DNA from: Rhytidiadelphus loreus
Lineage: Eukaryota > Streptophyta > Bryopsida > Hypnales > Hylocomiaceae
DNA: 64,000 bases
Reading direction: 5' to 3'
Assembly: GCA_947034895.1 (NCBI GenBank)
Contig: OX344764.1
Span: 248,001 to 312,000 of the forward strand
This document shows positions 1 through 11,792 of the stretch, piece after piece. The notes under the pieces were generated by a model. It was not told the origin of the DNA and did no database searches. It saw only the letters and a program-made list of their open reading frames with translations. Each line of letters begins with the position of its first letter. Within the stretch, counting starts at the first letter, position 1. The translations under genes were made by a program, and so were the position numbers.

Positions 1-1332
1 CTGGTAATCGCGGTAATGATTTGTTTGCCGCCACTTGTGATGATTGCATTCGAGCCTTCATGCAAATGACCAATTATCGAGCATTCTTGAATGGTACAAC
101 ATCAAGGTCCGGGCCATCAAAATCAGAGTTGAAGTTAAGAGGCGCTAGACGAAGTGGTGATCCAAAGAAGATTGCGGAGGCCTTGAATGACCTGCCTGGA
201 CAAGATGGTCTTGGAACACGTATTCCACATTTGGAAGGTGAAGAAGTATTTGGTAGCAACAAACGTAAGCTTGACTTACCTATCGGGTCAGATGGTGACT
301 CTCATCAACCGGACAAGGTCAACTTCTCTCAACCATGAGTGCAGATCCGCTCTACATGTACGCCCATAGTGGTTTCTAATGAACCTAGTCTAGTAGTTGA
401 CTTGTTGCATGTACCTCATGTCTCCACTGCAATGGAGAGTGACTGTGACACATCACAGTGGCACATTGCAAGATTATCTCATAAATCGAGTTGTAAATGT
501 CACGCTCAACAGCGAGGGACAAACATTCGCTGCACTGCCAAAATTGCGAAGGGATCTAAAGGTACTCCAGCCCCAACGTATCGTGGTCGCAAGAAGCAAT
601 ATGGTAGAAACAAGGAGATCATGACCGACTTCTGGTTTTGTCCAGATGACATTGACCGATGTGTAAGAGGCTCCAAACGTCCTTGGGTAATTGATTGGCC
701 CCAAGTTCCAGACGTATGGCCAGTGTTCAATGACACTAGTTTGACTCGTCAAGAAACCCTACTATTGCAAGAAGCTGGCTTTCTACTCCAAGAATGCCCA
801 CCTATGTCACCTCGACGGTTGTTTACGATGTCTAATGTGTTCAAGGCAAACTTTTACAATGAAGCTAGCCCGGTGAATGCGGACACATATCCAGGCAACA
901 TCTCGAAAAAACAAGACCATTCGACGTATTGCAAATGCTCCGACTACAGAGCATCGCAATAAATGGGAAAGTGCTGCTAATGTCAAAGGATTGATTTTGG
1001 GAGTTACTATGCTCCCCTTACCCGGACTTGGAGCCATTATCACCCTTCAAACTGGAACAGAGCCCACAGAAAAGGTTTATCGAATTACACTTGGCATGTA
1101 TTCTGAGTGCACTTGTCCTGATTTTGTAGACATGGCCGTCTCCGCAATTGGTGGCTGGCACCAATATGTGAGTTGCAAACATCTTTACTATTTATTTCGT
1201 TACTTCTGCAAAATGAATCAGATAGATGACAAGTTCATCCATTCTCCAAGTTTTAGCTTCAATGAGGTCAAGTTGCTTCTCATTAGGGCTGGTATCATCA
1301 AGGTTACAAGCCACAGTCATAAACACGCTTAG
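1..1332 (+). pseudogene. Decayed SWIM-domain MULE transposase, C-terminal exon
   Basis: Homologue of the last exon (41,618-43,024) of the complete MULE transposase. It keeps the C-terminal SWIM zinc finger (CTCP, then CKHLYY around 1110-1190), normally a DNA- or protein-binding module at the C-terminus of MULE transposases. Two lesions are visible against the intact copy. A CGA arginine codon has become TGA near 336-338. A 4-base length difference near 893-910 shifts the frame, so the reading continues in another frame from about 904 to 1332. The 5' part of the gene is outside the window. This copy cannot make a full transposase. The intact-copy comparison makes the CGA to TGA change a direct example of C to T decay. 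Confidence 0.85.
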
Positions 1333-1836
1333 AAGTGCAATAGTACTTTATTGATTGGCATTTCAGATTTGAAGATTGTAGACTACAATCTGAGATATAG
1401 CTTCAGAATTATCACTTGTTATTTGGGCCAATACTGTTATTTGCAAATGTATTGAATACAGACCATTTTTTGTCTGAATTCCAATTTTCATATACTTCAG
1501 TCTTTTTGTCTTTAAAATCTATGCTCTATTATATTAAGAAATTCAAAAAATCAAAGAATTTAAAAAATCCTGAGCCCTATACCACGCTTTTAAGTCTCGA
1601 GCAAAGCGTCCGTGGTCGTCACTACTTTGTAACAAGCCCACAGTAATGGGTCCACGGTAATAAGCACCCTAAATCCTAAAATAGTCACAACACTAGAAAT
1701 TGAAAAAACATTGTCTCTTTTTAGAAGAAACTGGTCTCTTTAAAAAAAATTTATATATACATGAATTCCATGCTCACAGAACCCAAGCTCACCGCTCGTA
1801 GGCTCGTGCTCGCAGGCTCACAATCTAGCACCGTTG
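1..1836 (+). mobile_element. Mutator-like element copy 1, right part only
   Basis: This is the right-hand end of a MULE that starts outside the window. It is closely similar to the complete element at 29,501-43,524: the transposase 3' exon aligns through 1332, and the last 18 bases (CACAATCTAGCACCGTTG, 1819-1836) are identical to the last 18 bases of the complete copy. The boundary at 1836 is set by that match. The ten bases after it (GCGTATGGAC, 1837-1846) would be one copy of the target-site duplication; the partner copy is not in the window. The sequence just inside the end is rich in GCTCGTGCTCGCAGGCTCAC-type short repeats, as in the other copy. Seen directly; the family assignment follows from the complete copy. 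Confidence 0.85.
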
Positions 1837-1840
1837 GCGT

Positions 1841-2140
1841 ATGGACCCTCAATAATGGAGTCCGAATTAGTGTTCCCTACCACAATTTCTCCAAAAGAGT
1901 TTGGAGTTGAATGGGTCCAGCACACTGAATTATACATTTTTTTTGGGTTAGGGAGTGCGAAAGCACTTCCTAACAGGATGGACCCCTGATAATGGAGGCC
2001 GAATTAGTGTTCCCTACCACGAGTTCTCAAAAGAGTTTGGAGTTGAATGGGTCCGGCACACACAATTATACATTTTTTTTGGGTTAGGGAGTGCGACAGA
2101 ACTCCCTAACCGGAGGCACCTCTGATAACTGAGGCGCAGT
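1841..2140. repeat. Tandem repeat, ~138-bp unit, about 2.2 copies
   Basis: Immediately right of the MULE end, a unit beginning ATGGACCC and containing GTGTTCCCTACCAC, a T-rich run and GGGTTAGGGAGTGCGA is repeated from about 1841 and 1979. A degenerate partial third copy starts near 2105. No coding potential is seen. Confidence 0.8.
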
Positions 2141-2730
2141 TAGTGTTCTCTAAAACAAATAATGTTACACATAATATATGCTAATACCATGACCATAATA
2201 AATTCACCATCAGAACCGCTAGAATTTAAATCTTCGTTAGATGAATTACACCAAACAACTAGTTCTGTGATGGTTTGAAATGTAGCACTCTAAGATTACT
2301 GATTTTAAACACACTTTTTATTCAATAATTACTTGGTGTAATTAAATAGCACTATAATTCGCATTTTTAATCTTACATTTTGTCTCTTCCATTATTAATA
2401 CACTTTAGTACTAGGTACTCTTAAGAAGGAAAGAAATGAACATTCGAGAGTATTCAAAAGCATTAGAAAAAATCCTGTTAACTATGATAGGGATACGAAA
2501 CGTTTATGGATGCTTAACGTTATAATCATAAAATTGAAAAATTGAGTTTTGTCATACCTTCACAATAGTCATGACTATATGTGAAATATTAAGAATCATA
2601 CATTTCATGGAAATATAAATCCGTAGACTCTGTAAAGGTTTCACATTCAACCTTTCGATTGATTTTCATTGTATTTCTTAAAAGGAATTGAAGTGTGCCT
2701 CAATATAAATGACACATGAAGTACATCATA

Positions 2731-2902
2731 ATGGGGTTTTCCAAACACTCATTCAACTCAAGTGCTACATTTATGGGGTTTTCCAAACACTCATTCAACT
2801 CAAGTGCTACATTTATGGGGTTTTCCAAACACTCATTCAACTCAAGTGCTACATTTAATATCGGGTTTAGGGTACACTCATTCAACTCAAGTGTTACATT
2901 TA
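2731..2902. repeat. 42-bp minisatellite, about 4 copies
   Basis: The unit GGGGTTTTCCAAACACTCAT followed by a 22-base tail containing CAACTCAAG is repeated three times almost perfectly. A fourth, diverged copy begins near 2860. Because 42 is a multiple of three, it produces periodic open frames on both strands that should not be read as genes. Confidence 0.9.
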
Positions 2903-4239
2903 TGTTAGTGAAAGCTTAATGAGGATTATTTAAAAGCATGGCCTAGTAATGTATTCCAAGTAACTATTGGTAGGTATTCATGAACAATCATATAAACTTT
3001 GTGTGAGTGCTTCCATTGTTTTTAGTCTTCCAATAATGGAATTGTCATCAATTGAAAGAACATAAATTTCACAACATGATTTTTCTTTTCAAAGCATTTC
3101 ATATACTGCAATGACTAATTTTATAGTATATTGTTGTCGTTCTACATGTTAAAAGTACATGTATAGTATGATTCTTCCATGAACCTCAAATATTTTAATT
3201 CGGTATTATAGGTTAATGTAGTGATTAAAGTATTTGGAATACTTACAACTTTTAAATTCTCTTTTTTGCATTCTATAACGTAGAAATACTAGACTCACAT
3301 ACCTAAATAATTCTATTATTTGATTATCACACAATTTTTTACAACAAAAGTCACAAATATCTTGTAAATTCTTACTAAAAATCCCTTCAAAAGGTCACTG
3401 ATTCAACTTTTATCTCTAGGACTATACTTAACATACACCTCTCTCTTGCAGTGAAAATGAATGAGTATAAGGCATGGTTTAGGGTTATTTTTCTATATAC
3501 CCATATATGTTTCAATAATTCTATTGAAATCAAGGAAATTGAAGAGTACAGAGACATGAAAAAACTTTCTTTAAAAGACCTATGATGCTCTGTATTCTGA
3601 AGTGCCTGCATTTTTCAATTCCAACAAATGCATATGGGGAAGAAGAAAAAATACAATTAGTAGAAGTTAAAAACCATCTAAAGACCTTTGCTATAGGGTA
3701 CTTTCAGGATTAGATTGAGCATAAAAAATTGAAGCCTAAATAGAAATCAAACATGATTTAAGAAAATTATCACTTATGTTTTAAGTTACTCCAAGTACTC
3801 TACATTCTATCACATTCTATCATATTAATATGAAAAAGAAGGAAAAGTATAAAGGATCATGGCTCTTTCAAAGTAATATGAGGATGTTCAATACCTGGAA
3901 ATCTGTTGACTATGAAAAAAATGTGAAGCTTAAATAGACTGTGGAATACTTGTAATTCACTATTTATGTATAATTGTCACGTACGTATATGATCCACAAT
4001 CAAATGATTCCAACAATCCTAAATCTTTAGGATATTTGTTTCTTCCAAATTGTTTTCGTTCATTCATATACAAATTCCATGAGTTCACCATTTTTTAAGT
4101 CTCTTAGATCATTTCAATTCTCCAAAATATTTGCATGAATATCAAAAAATTGCTACAAAGTCTATGTTACGATTTTCTTTTACCAAAAACATGTGTATTC
4201 ATAATTATGGAGACTTTCAATCGAAGAACCAAAACCCAG

Positions 4240-4282
4240 AACCCTAAACCCTAAACCCTAAACCCTAAACCTTAAACCCTAA
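4240..4282. repeat. Interstitial telomere-like repeat (CCCTAAA)n
   Basis: Five to six copies of AACCCTAA in tandem, one with a CCTTAAA variant. This is the Arabidopsis-type plant telomere motif in an internal location. It supports a plant origin but is too short to be a chromosome end. Confidence 0.9.
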
Positions 4283-6150
4283 GTCTAGTTGCAATTTATT
4301 CTTATAAAGGGTAGAAGCTGAATAGCCCCTTCATATAATTGTAATCATGGAAGATATGTAACCATGGTTTTCTTTAATTAAAATTGTATGGTTGTCTATG
4401 TTTTTGAAGCCAATCAATTTTAAATTAAATAAATTGTTTAGTAAGCTTGAAGGTTAAAAAATTCTTTGGAGTAATTTACTCAAGTTTTAGTCTTAGTCTA
4501 GCTGCATGTCAATTTTTAATAAAAGTAAAGGAGAATGTTAAAAAGTCCCCTTTACATTTTGCTTAAATCATGACAAGAACATAGTTATGGTTTTTTCAAA
4601 AAAGCAAATAGTTTTCTATTCTTAGAGCTATTTATGTGTATATTTCAGCAAACTTGGATGGTAAAATATGTTAATTACTTATCCAAGTTACTATAAGGCC
4701 CCTCCCACCCTTCCCTTCCTTTACCCTCTAGATTAGAAAAATGTTGAAAAGTAATTCAGCCACAATTTGGATGTTATTCTATCATCTAGTTATTGGATAG
4801 AGATGTCTACTGGAGGAAGCTGAAACACCATATACTTGTTCTCTAAAAAATGAAGGGATGACAAGTAGAAAAGTGATACCAAAATTCAATCAGTAAGAAA
4901 GTTAGACTGTGATTGAAGTTGATTTATAGATATGGTACAAGTTTAGGTGGCCTGATTTGTCCCTGCTAAAGTCACTATTGGCCATGGTTTTTGAGCAATT
5001 CTCTCCATGCCAGAGATACTAATTATTTGTAATGATGGCTAGTTAAGTAGTCAGGTTAGTGGGTTTTAATTCTCCAAGGTAGTAACGTCTGGCATAAATG
5101 ACCTATTTTGAATCGAGTTGGTGTTTTTTCCCCCTCTTTTCTAAGAAGCTAGGGTTTTTCTGGTTATGGTGGCTTTGTGCCCTAACTGGAAGCTCATAGT
5201 ATATATAGATGGCCTGAACCATGGAGAAACCCTCTCACTTTTTGGGTGGTATTTACTTTCTGCATTGGATTTAGAGGAAGTTAGGGTGTGTGGAGGGAAA
5301 GCAAGCATAGATGGCATCGTCTCAGGTCCTCTATTCTTTGCCTTATCTGATTGATGTTGATTTGCAATTTGTAAGACTAATATAAGTGTCCCATTCTCTT
5401 ATGTGAATTGTTTTGAGATTTTACATGGTGATTTTTCTTCTTGTGATTGCTATAACACGCTGTTGTGAGCTGTAGACACCTAACATACGTTTTCTAACTA
5501 ACTTTTTGTTCGTTGGATTGCATGGGTGCAAGTAAGGTTCACAGCCTCTTGGGTTAATTCACTAGTTTGCAAAAAATTCTATACAAAGTTTTTGGTGACA
5601 TTGATATTATTTAGGGTATTAATTCCTACAGGTTTAAGAGGAATGCATAGGAAGTATAAATTAATCATAGGTGACTTGACATTGTACCAAAACATAACAT
5701 ATACCATCATCAATTTGGTTGTTCTGTTATGGTTTATCTACACTTGAGCCATCTTATTAGTTTGGTTATCTTCTATAAGAGGTGGTGAGACTGTGATGTG
5801 AGATTTGGGTTAGCAGATAGATTGATGTGAGATGTCTCTATCTTTGAAACTGTTTATTAGTTTAATTTATCTTCTATAAGAAGTTGTAAGACTGTAATGC
5901 GATATTTGGGATTGCAGATAGATTGATTTGAGGTGTCTCTATCTTTGAAACTATTTATCAGTTTTATGTTCTATAAGAAGCTGTAAGACTGTGATGTAAG
6001 ATTTGAGATAGTAGACTGACTAATTTGAAATGTCTTTATCTCTTTTGTTAAAATATTTTATGTACGTGTCTGGATTAGTCTGGAATTTTTTATAAAAAAG
6101 CTTAGGAAAGGCCTTGTTATGAGGATGTCCCTCCCACCCACCTGGGTTGC

Positions 6151-6169
6151 CTAAACCCTAAACCCTAAG
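6151..6169. repeat. Short interstitial telomere-like tract
   Basis: Two and a half copies of CCCTAAA. It lies at the change from AT-rich DNA to the GC-richer sequence that leads into region A. Confidence 0.7.
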
Positions 6170-6180
6170 ATCATCAATTA

Positions 6181-7113
6181 ATAAGAAGACTAGCATTTTC
6201 GGAACTCCGTAAGGTCAAAAAGTACTAAACTCGCATTCTGAAAAGGACTCAACAGTTGCTTTTCCTAATGGTAGTGCACGTGAAATAGACAGATCCTAAA
6301 CAAGGAATGCGTTTACTTTCCGGCACTATTCATCAACGTCTTATAGGGAAAAGATATTCCTCTCCAAATTTGGCCCACGACTTCCAGCGGTAGTCGTTTC
6401 AAATGGAATCCAAGTTTTCCCGCTGAGGATCTCCCGCCCAGGTGCGATGCTGCGTCTCTTCCGCAGCGAAATTTTTCCGTGCCATTTTTCAGTTTTGCAT
6501 TTGTGTCTCCACCTAGTATTCTTCACGCTGGTCATCGAAGTTCGCTGCCTTGTTCTAACGTCGCCTTTTATTTTGTTGATTGTCGGACATTTCTGTAGTT
6601 CTTATTGACACAGTAGTGTATGGGGTTTGACTTAACGGTTGTTCATTCTCCGGTCAGGAATAAGATAGGATTTCTGATGAAGAAGTGAAGGCATTGTACC
6701 ACCCACAGGTTTCGCGTTGCGTGATTGAACAGTTTAGTTTTTCAGTGCTCTAGTCTGGTGTCGGAATGGGAGATTGCAGCGTAGAAGTTCCTTTATTCTC
6801 CTTGCTTTTTTCCAATCCTTCTCATAGTTTTCTACGCATCGTATCGCACCCTTGTTTCGCAATGCTTGAGTGAACTCTACGATTTCGGAATACTGTGACG
6901 AAGCCTCTAAATGGTCATTGCATTGAAAAATTCCTGCATTTGCATTGTATGGTTGCAATCCTTATCATTGTGTGTTCTGTGGACTTCACGTAATACTTAC
7001 AGAGTTCTCTACAGTCCTCCGATAATTACTCCGGGTTTTCCAGAAGAATGATTATTTAATGTGAATCAAACAATTTGAACCCGAAAAATCAACTGGACTC
7101 CAGGTATCTGGAA
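6181..7113. other. Upstream flank of region A, no gene recognised
   Basis: Base composition is more balanced than in the flanks. Open frames exist on the minus strand (6341-6535, 6734-6958) but show no recognisable domain. It could hold the left end or 5' leader of the DUF7869-like element. I could not find a convincing terminal inverted repeat or target duplication here. Confidence 0.4.
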
Positions 7114-7924
7114 TTCAATTCGACTCGAGTTAACAACATAACCACAGTCACAGTAAAGAATAACTGTGTATACTGTTCAACTCGGCTCGAGTTGAATATG
7201 TCCTCCCCTGAAAATATTTTCATGTTAATTGTTTTTAATGTAGAAACAAATTACCACTGTTTACCTATTATTCAACTCGGCTCGAGTTGAATGGATAACA
7301 TTCAGCGTTCGGTTAGGTCTTCGTTGTAAATCCTTGATGTTGAATAATGATCTATCGTCTTTTATCTCAACTCGAGTTAAAAGGCTGTCTTGTGTAATGT
7401 GAAGAAATGATGGTCAATGGTAATTATTTTTTTTTAAATACTTATTTGATGAAGATTCTATGGATGTAACTCATATCATATCCGAATGAATTTATTTTTT
7501 CCTGATATCATGGTGACCATATAAATTCCTATTTAGACTTTTCAGTTAACGATTAATGTGCCTACGAACTATTTAATCCTATCAGGAGATTTTTAACTCG
7601 ATGCGAGTTGAACCCTGAATTCATAATTAATTTCACATGCATCTTTTAATATGAAAATAATAATCGAGAACATTGATAATCAGGGATACACGACTGAATG
7701 GTCACAATATAAATGTTGAATATTATTAATTTTTTAATGTATTTGAAAATCTAGAGTACGAGTGTTTTTTGGTTGCGGTTAGTTACTTTTTCAAGTGAAA
7801 CCCGGTGTTGATTGACTTCTTCTGTACAGGAAATTGTGTTTGTAATTGTGACCTGATACTCTATTATTCAATGGTTTGTATGGATTCATTATTGTCTGGT
7901 CATTCAACTCGGGCCGAGTTGAAT
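7114..7924. repeat. Cluster of six CAACTCG/CGAGTTG palindromes
   Basis: Six near-perfect palindromes lie at about 7114-7133, 7176-7196, 7270-7292, 7366-7380, 7593-7612 and 7902-7924. The arms are TTCAACTCG and CGAGTTGAA, with a centre of 0-3 bases. They sit just upstream of, or in the first intron of, transposase A; the last is about 90 bp before its first coding exon. Position and symmetry resemble subterminal transposase-binding motifs of plant DNA transposons or a promoter operator. The function is inferred. Confidence 0.8.
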
Positions 7925-8015
7925 TATGGATACTTTGGTGCCTTTCTTCTTCCAAATGATTTTTGATATGTTTGTTTTGGTCCACTCATTTGTTTGTGGT
8001 TCTCTTACAGACGTA

Positions 8016-10850
8016 ATGGAGAATGGAATGATGGTGGTGCCAGAGTACTCCTCCGATGAAGGCGAGATTCACAATGATCCAGAGGAAACTATCCACATTC
8101 CGGACTGTGAGGGTATCCCTCGCAGGCTTTGGATGACGCAGGTGGTCATCCTTCACAATGTGGATGGTTTGCCTGTAGCGGAGGGGCTTTGCCACAGTGT
8201 GAACTCCAACCTTGTCCTTGGTTCTGATGGCCCCCTCGGAGATTCTCTTGTCGCGGTTCACATCTCTAAATCGCTGCGTCCTGAAGATGTTCCAATGGAT
8301 TGGAGGTATTCTCTCCGCGCTTGGCCTATCGAACGTGTGTTCTTGAATGGATCAAGTCTTCGCGATCATGAACTTCGTGACGATTACAATTGTCGGGAAG
8401 CTAGTCGTGCACAAACTTCTTCTACAAGCTCGAGACCATATACATCCTCTATCAGGAATCCTCGTCCGGAAACGTGTGTGAAGGCCAGGGACTTGCTCAC
8501 TCAAGAGTCAATCAATTCGGTGTCGAGCAAAACTTGCTGCTCCAGCAATTGCATTCAACCTTTTCCAAGGGAAAAGATTCGGGCTTTCCGTGAACGCATG
8601 TACCACAACTCAACGTTCGAGTTCCGGTACCACATGAAATTAGACATTCATCGTCAAGTCCATCATGATGCCCACGGGAAGAGGGTGGTCACTATCGAAG
8701 GAATTAATGTTTGCCTGGCGGCATGGCGACATATTGCTGGTGTCTCGGAGACAACATTCCATTGTTTTCAAGGATTCTTTGTGAGAGGTGATCAAACTCA
8801 ACCTCATGGAAACTTTGGTACACAGAAACCTAGGAGACATACTGTGCAAGCCACCGCGACGTTGAAGTGCCTACTTGATAAGTCGGTGGATCACATGCCA
8901 CATCACACGTTCACTCTTCCATCTGGAGAAAAGAAGGTGTCCATGATCTTGCCGGCTACTTTCACATGGAAGGAAACTATTCCTGAGGTCAATGCAACAA
9001 ATGCTATGTTTGGACTTAAAGAAGTTTCAGCTTCTAATGTGAGTAAGATTAGGAAACTGAACTTTCCTGAATTTAGTGCCAAAAAGCCAGGGGACAATTT
9101 TGCTAGATGCTCTAAGTGTGATCAACTACAAACTTTGAGGAGGACCGCCGTTCATGGTTTACAAAGGAAGTGGACTCATCTATTAGACAAGCATCTGGCG
9201 AAGGCTCGAGCACATCGAGATCAATATTACGCAAATCGCTACAAGTCAAGCGCGTATCCTCACGAATGCTTGACAATCATGCATGACAAAATGGATCATG
9301 CAAAAACGGCATCCCCTGTGTTCTCTCACAAAAGTAAACAACTGGACGGGCTCATGAAGTTACCGGTTTCTGTGACAGGTATGATTGCCCATGGACACGG
9401 GGATGTGCGTTATGCTCATTATGGTTTAGACATTTTCCTTCACGACTCAAACTACACGGTAGGGTCATTAGCAAAACTCTTTCGAGATCTTGAGCTTCCA
9501 CCAAAGTATTCCTTGCAGGAATTGTTTGCTGGATCCGGCTCCGCTCTTCTATTCCGTGCTGTGCTATAAGGATTAGATGTTTGCAAATCTTTGCTTCGTC
9601 CACAACCGGAAGTTGCAATTCTTCCCACTTCTCTTCCTCCGGTTCTAAATGTGCAAATGGACAACGCCACGGGAGACAACAAGAATAGATTTGTGTTTGC
9701 GTTTTGGTCCCTTCTTATTGCTAAGAAGGTCTTCCGTAAGGTCTATGTTAGTTTCATGTTGGTTGGGCACACGCATGATGACATAGACGCCTTGTTTGGG
9801 AGGTGGAGTATGTAGTTGAAAAAATAAAACTTCCCTACCATTCCATCTCTCATGAAGTCCTTCATGGATGTGGATTCTGTACCTACAATTCCTCACCTTA
9901 TTGAGGAGGTGCCAGATTTTAAAGCCTTCATAGAAGGTTCCATTTTGGATGGAAAGGAGGCACTTGTTGGCCATACGAAGGCACAACAATTCAAGTTTTA
10001 ATTGAACTCCGCAGGGGTTCCGATTATGAAGTACAAGCACTATTGCATTGATAGTGATTGGCTCCCTGAGGAAGGTGGAGGGATCAAATTATGGCGAGAG
10101 GACACTGAAGGACGTAGTCTTTGGCCTCGAGGAGAGCCAGTGCCTGTAGTCCATCTCCCAATGTGAAGTTTGGATGAGATCTACAAAGGGTTATCAGGCT
10201 TCATCAAGTATTGGGAGGCATTGTGCAATGAAGATGGCAGTGGAGAATACCGGAGAAGGTTTGAACACTTAGTATTCTATTGGCGGGCGGTGAATGCGGC
10301 CTTGAAGGATCCAATTGAATCGTCAGCTGTGTTGAAGGACAGCTTTTGGCCTTCTACTCGCGTGGAGACGACAGAGGAGGATGAACTTGATGACGATGGT
10401 GAGGTGCGTGAGGAGTTTGCTGAAGATGATGCTTTCATAGGGCAACTCCGCAATCGTCCATTACCATCTTTTCGTGTGGCCCGTGATGTTTTCGAAGGGT
10501 ACTTCGTGGCCGTTCGGCCAGCGGATGGAGATGCAAAGCCGATATGGATTGCTCGAGCCTTGTCTGATCCTTTTGCAAACCCCGATCATCCTAACTGCGT
10601 ATTGATTCAATACTTCCGGCCCACGTCACACGAGCGAACAGTTCAAGAATACTATATTGGGTGGGATTCCACTAAAGGATTGTGTTGGAAAGTGGATGAG
10701 ACCCAGAACCCAATTTGGGAAGAAACAAATTCACTGGTGACGGCCTGGAAGTCGAGGGTGAAGAAGGACACAATTGAGTGTGTCCTTAAGATACCGTCTA
10801 CTTAGATTGACGTTATCAATGGTAGTTTGTCTGCGTACAATTCCGATTGA
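8016..10850 (+). pseudogene. DUF7869-like transposase A, six in-frame stops
   Basis: A 945-codon reading frame with no indel. It starts at the ATG at 8016, just after a good acceptor (TTCTCTTACAG, ending at 8010), and ends at the TGA at 10,848. It aligns along its whole length with transposase B (45,686-48,528). The N-terminal third has a Cys pair region (KTCCSSNC) followed by RAFRERMY. The middle has HECLTIMHDKMDHAKTA. The C-terminal core has DNATGDNKNRFVF and VGHTHDDIDALFGRWS, hallmarks I associate with the DUF7869 transposon-associated family with acidic, DDE-like residues. Stops are at 9567 (TAA), 9813 (TAG), 9825 (TAA), 9999 (TAA), 10,164 (TGA) and 10,803 (TAG). The last corresponds to a CAA glutamine codon in copy B. 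Upstream CAACTCG palindromes are probably its sites. The copy is likely dead. DUF7869 naming is from memory; that it is a transposase is inferred. Confidence 0.8.
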
Positions 10851-11792
10851 AGATAGACGACTTGGCATAGACGGCATTCAAATTTTTATATATTGTATTC
10901 ACTATTCTTATTACATGTGCTATTGTTTTGTTTTTTTCTTGCATAACTATGAAGGATTTTAAATAATCGATTGTACTTGATCTAGATTAGATATATAGAT
11001 TGCAATTTTATGATTTGATTTTGTATTTTGAAGTCACTTGTGCAACAAGTGTCTTTTTACATTCTATTCAATATATCTTTTATTACTTTATTTATAAAGT
11101 TGTCTCTACTCTTTATGTTTCAATTCAATTTCCATATTTATTGACTTTGTATATGTCATTTGAAAAAGAATTAGAATTGAGAAAAGGTGGTAGTGGACAA
11201 GACCACTTTTTATTCTGTTAACGTGTGAAGCACTTGTCACAATTTCGGATAGGGGGCTGGTTGGTTGTTACAACTTTCCTGCTTGCAAAGCTCACTTAGC
11301 AGTACCAAGTCATGTATTTCTTCAAGTTGCTCATACGAGTTCAATGAGAATCGAACTCGGACCACCTAAATGAGATAAACAGCCCTTTCCAACCAACCGT
11401 TCGGCTCATGACTTGGTGTTCAACTCTAGAAACAGTAGGCTCTTATTTGAAAAATCACTTTCCTCTCTTTCTACTATACATTGTATTATGACACTGTAAA
11501 CTCCCATTTTAATGAAAATTACAACTTACAACTAAAGAATTGAGTTCCCATCAACTTCACTCGCACAGAATTGTGAAGCCTAAAAATAGACAACATTATT
11601 TTGGGAGGCTCCCAATCTTCCATTTTAATGAATATGATATTATACTCGTCTATGCAATTACAAGTGTAGTATCCAAGTAATGACTAGTTAATAGCAACCC
11701 CATTGTTCCACCTAAGTAACCAGTGAATTAGAACTCACTGAGAGAAGCCTTAACATCATGTAACAGAAATGTACATATACGAAGCACAACTA
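10851..11792. other. 3' flank of transposase A, homologous to region B
   Basis: No gene. About 11,160-11,650 aligns with 48,860-49,340 behind transposase B, including the tRNA-like repeat. The element family therefore includes this downstream sequence. Similarity fades after about 11,650. Confidence 0.6.
11225..11415 (-). repeat. tRNA-like (SINE-like) segment, copy in region A
   Basis: Read on the minus strand, this has a degenerate A-box-like TGAGC start and a B-box-like GAGTTCGATTCTCATTG, about 60 bp apart. It is bracketed by the inverted sequences ACCAAGTCATG and CATGACTTGGT. The structure fits a tRNA-derived SINE or tRNA-like internal promoter. The same segment lies at the same place behind transposase B (48,895-49,107). 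Confidence 0.6.

Larger units (their letters stand above)
2903..6180. other. AT-rich non-coding stretch
   Basis: No supported gene. Open frames are short and lack family signatures. The stretch includes two short telomere-like tracts (annotated separately) and a loosely repeated motif around 5760-6030 (CTATAAGA, then GATGTCTCTATCTTTGAAAC) that recurs about three times at ~120-bp spacing. Confidence 0.6.

Noticed and set aside
2700..2919. Periodic frames on both strands
   Set aside because: Caused by the 42-bp minisatellite.
4240..4282. Chromosome end
   Set aside because: The telomere-like tract is only ~43 bp and is followed on both sides by ordinary DNA; it is interstitial.
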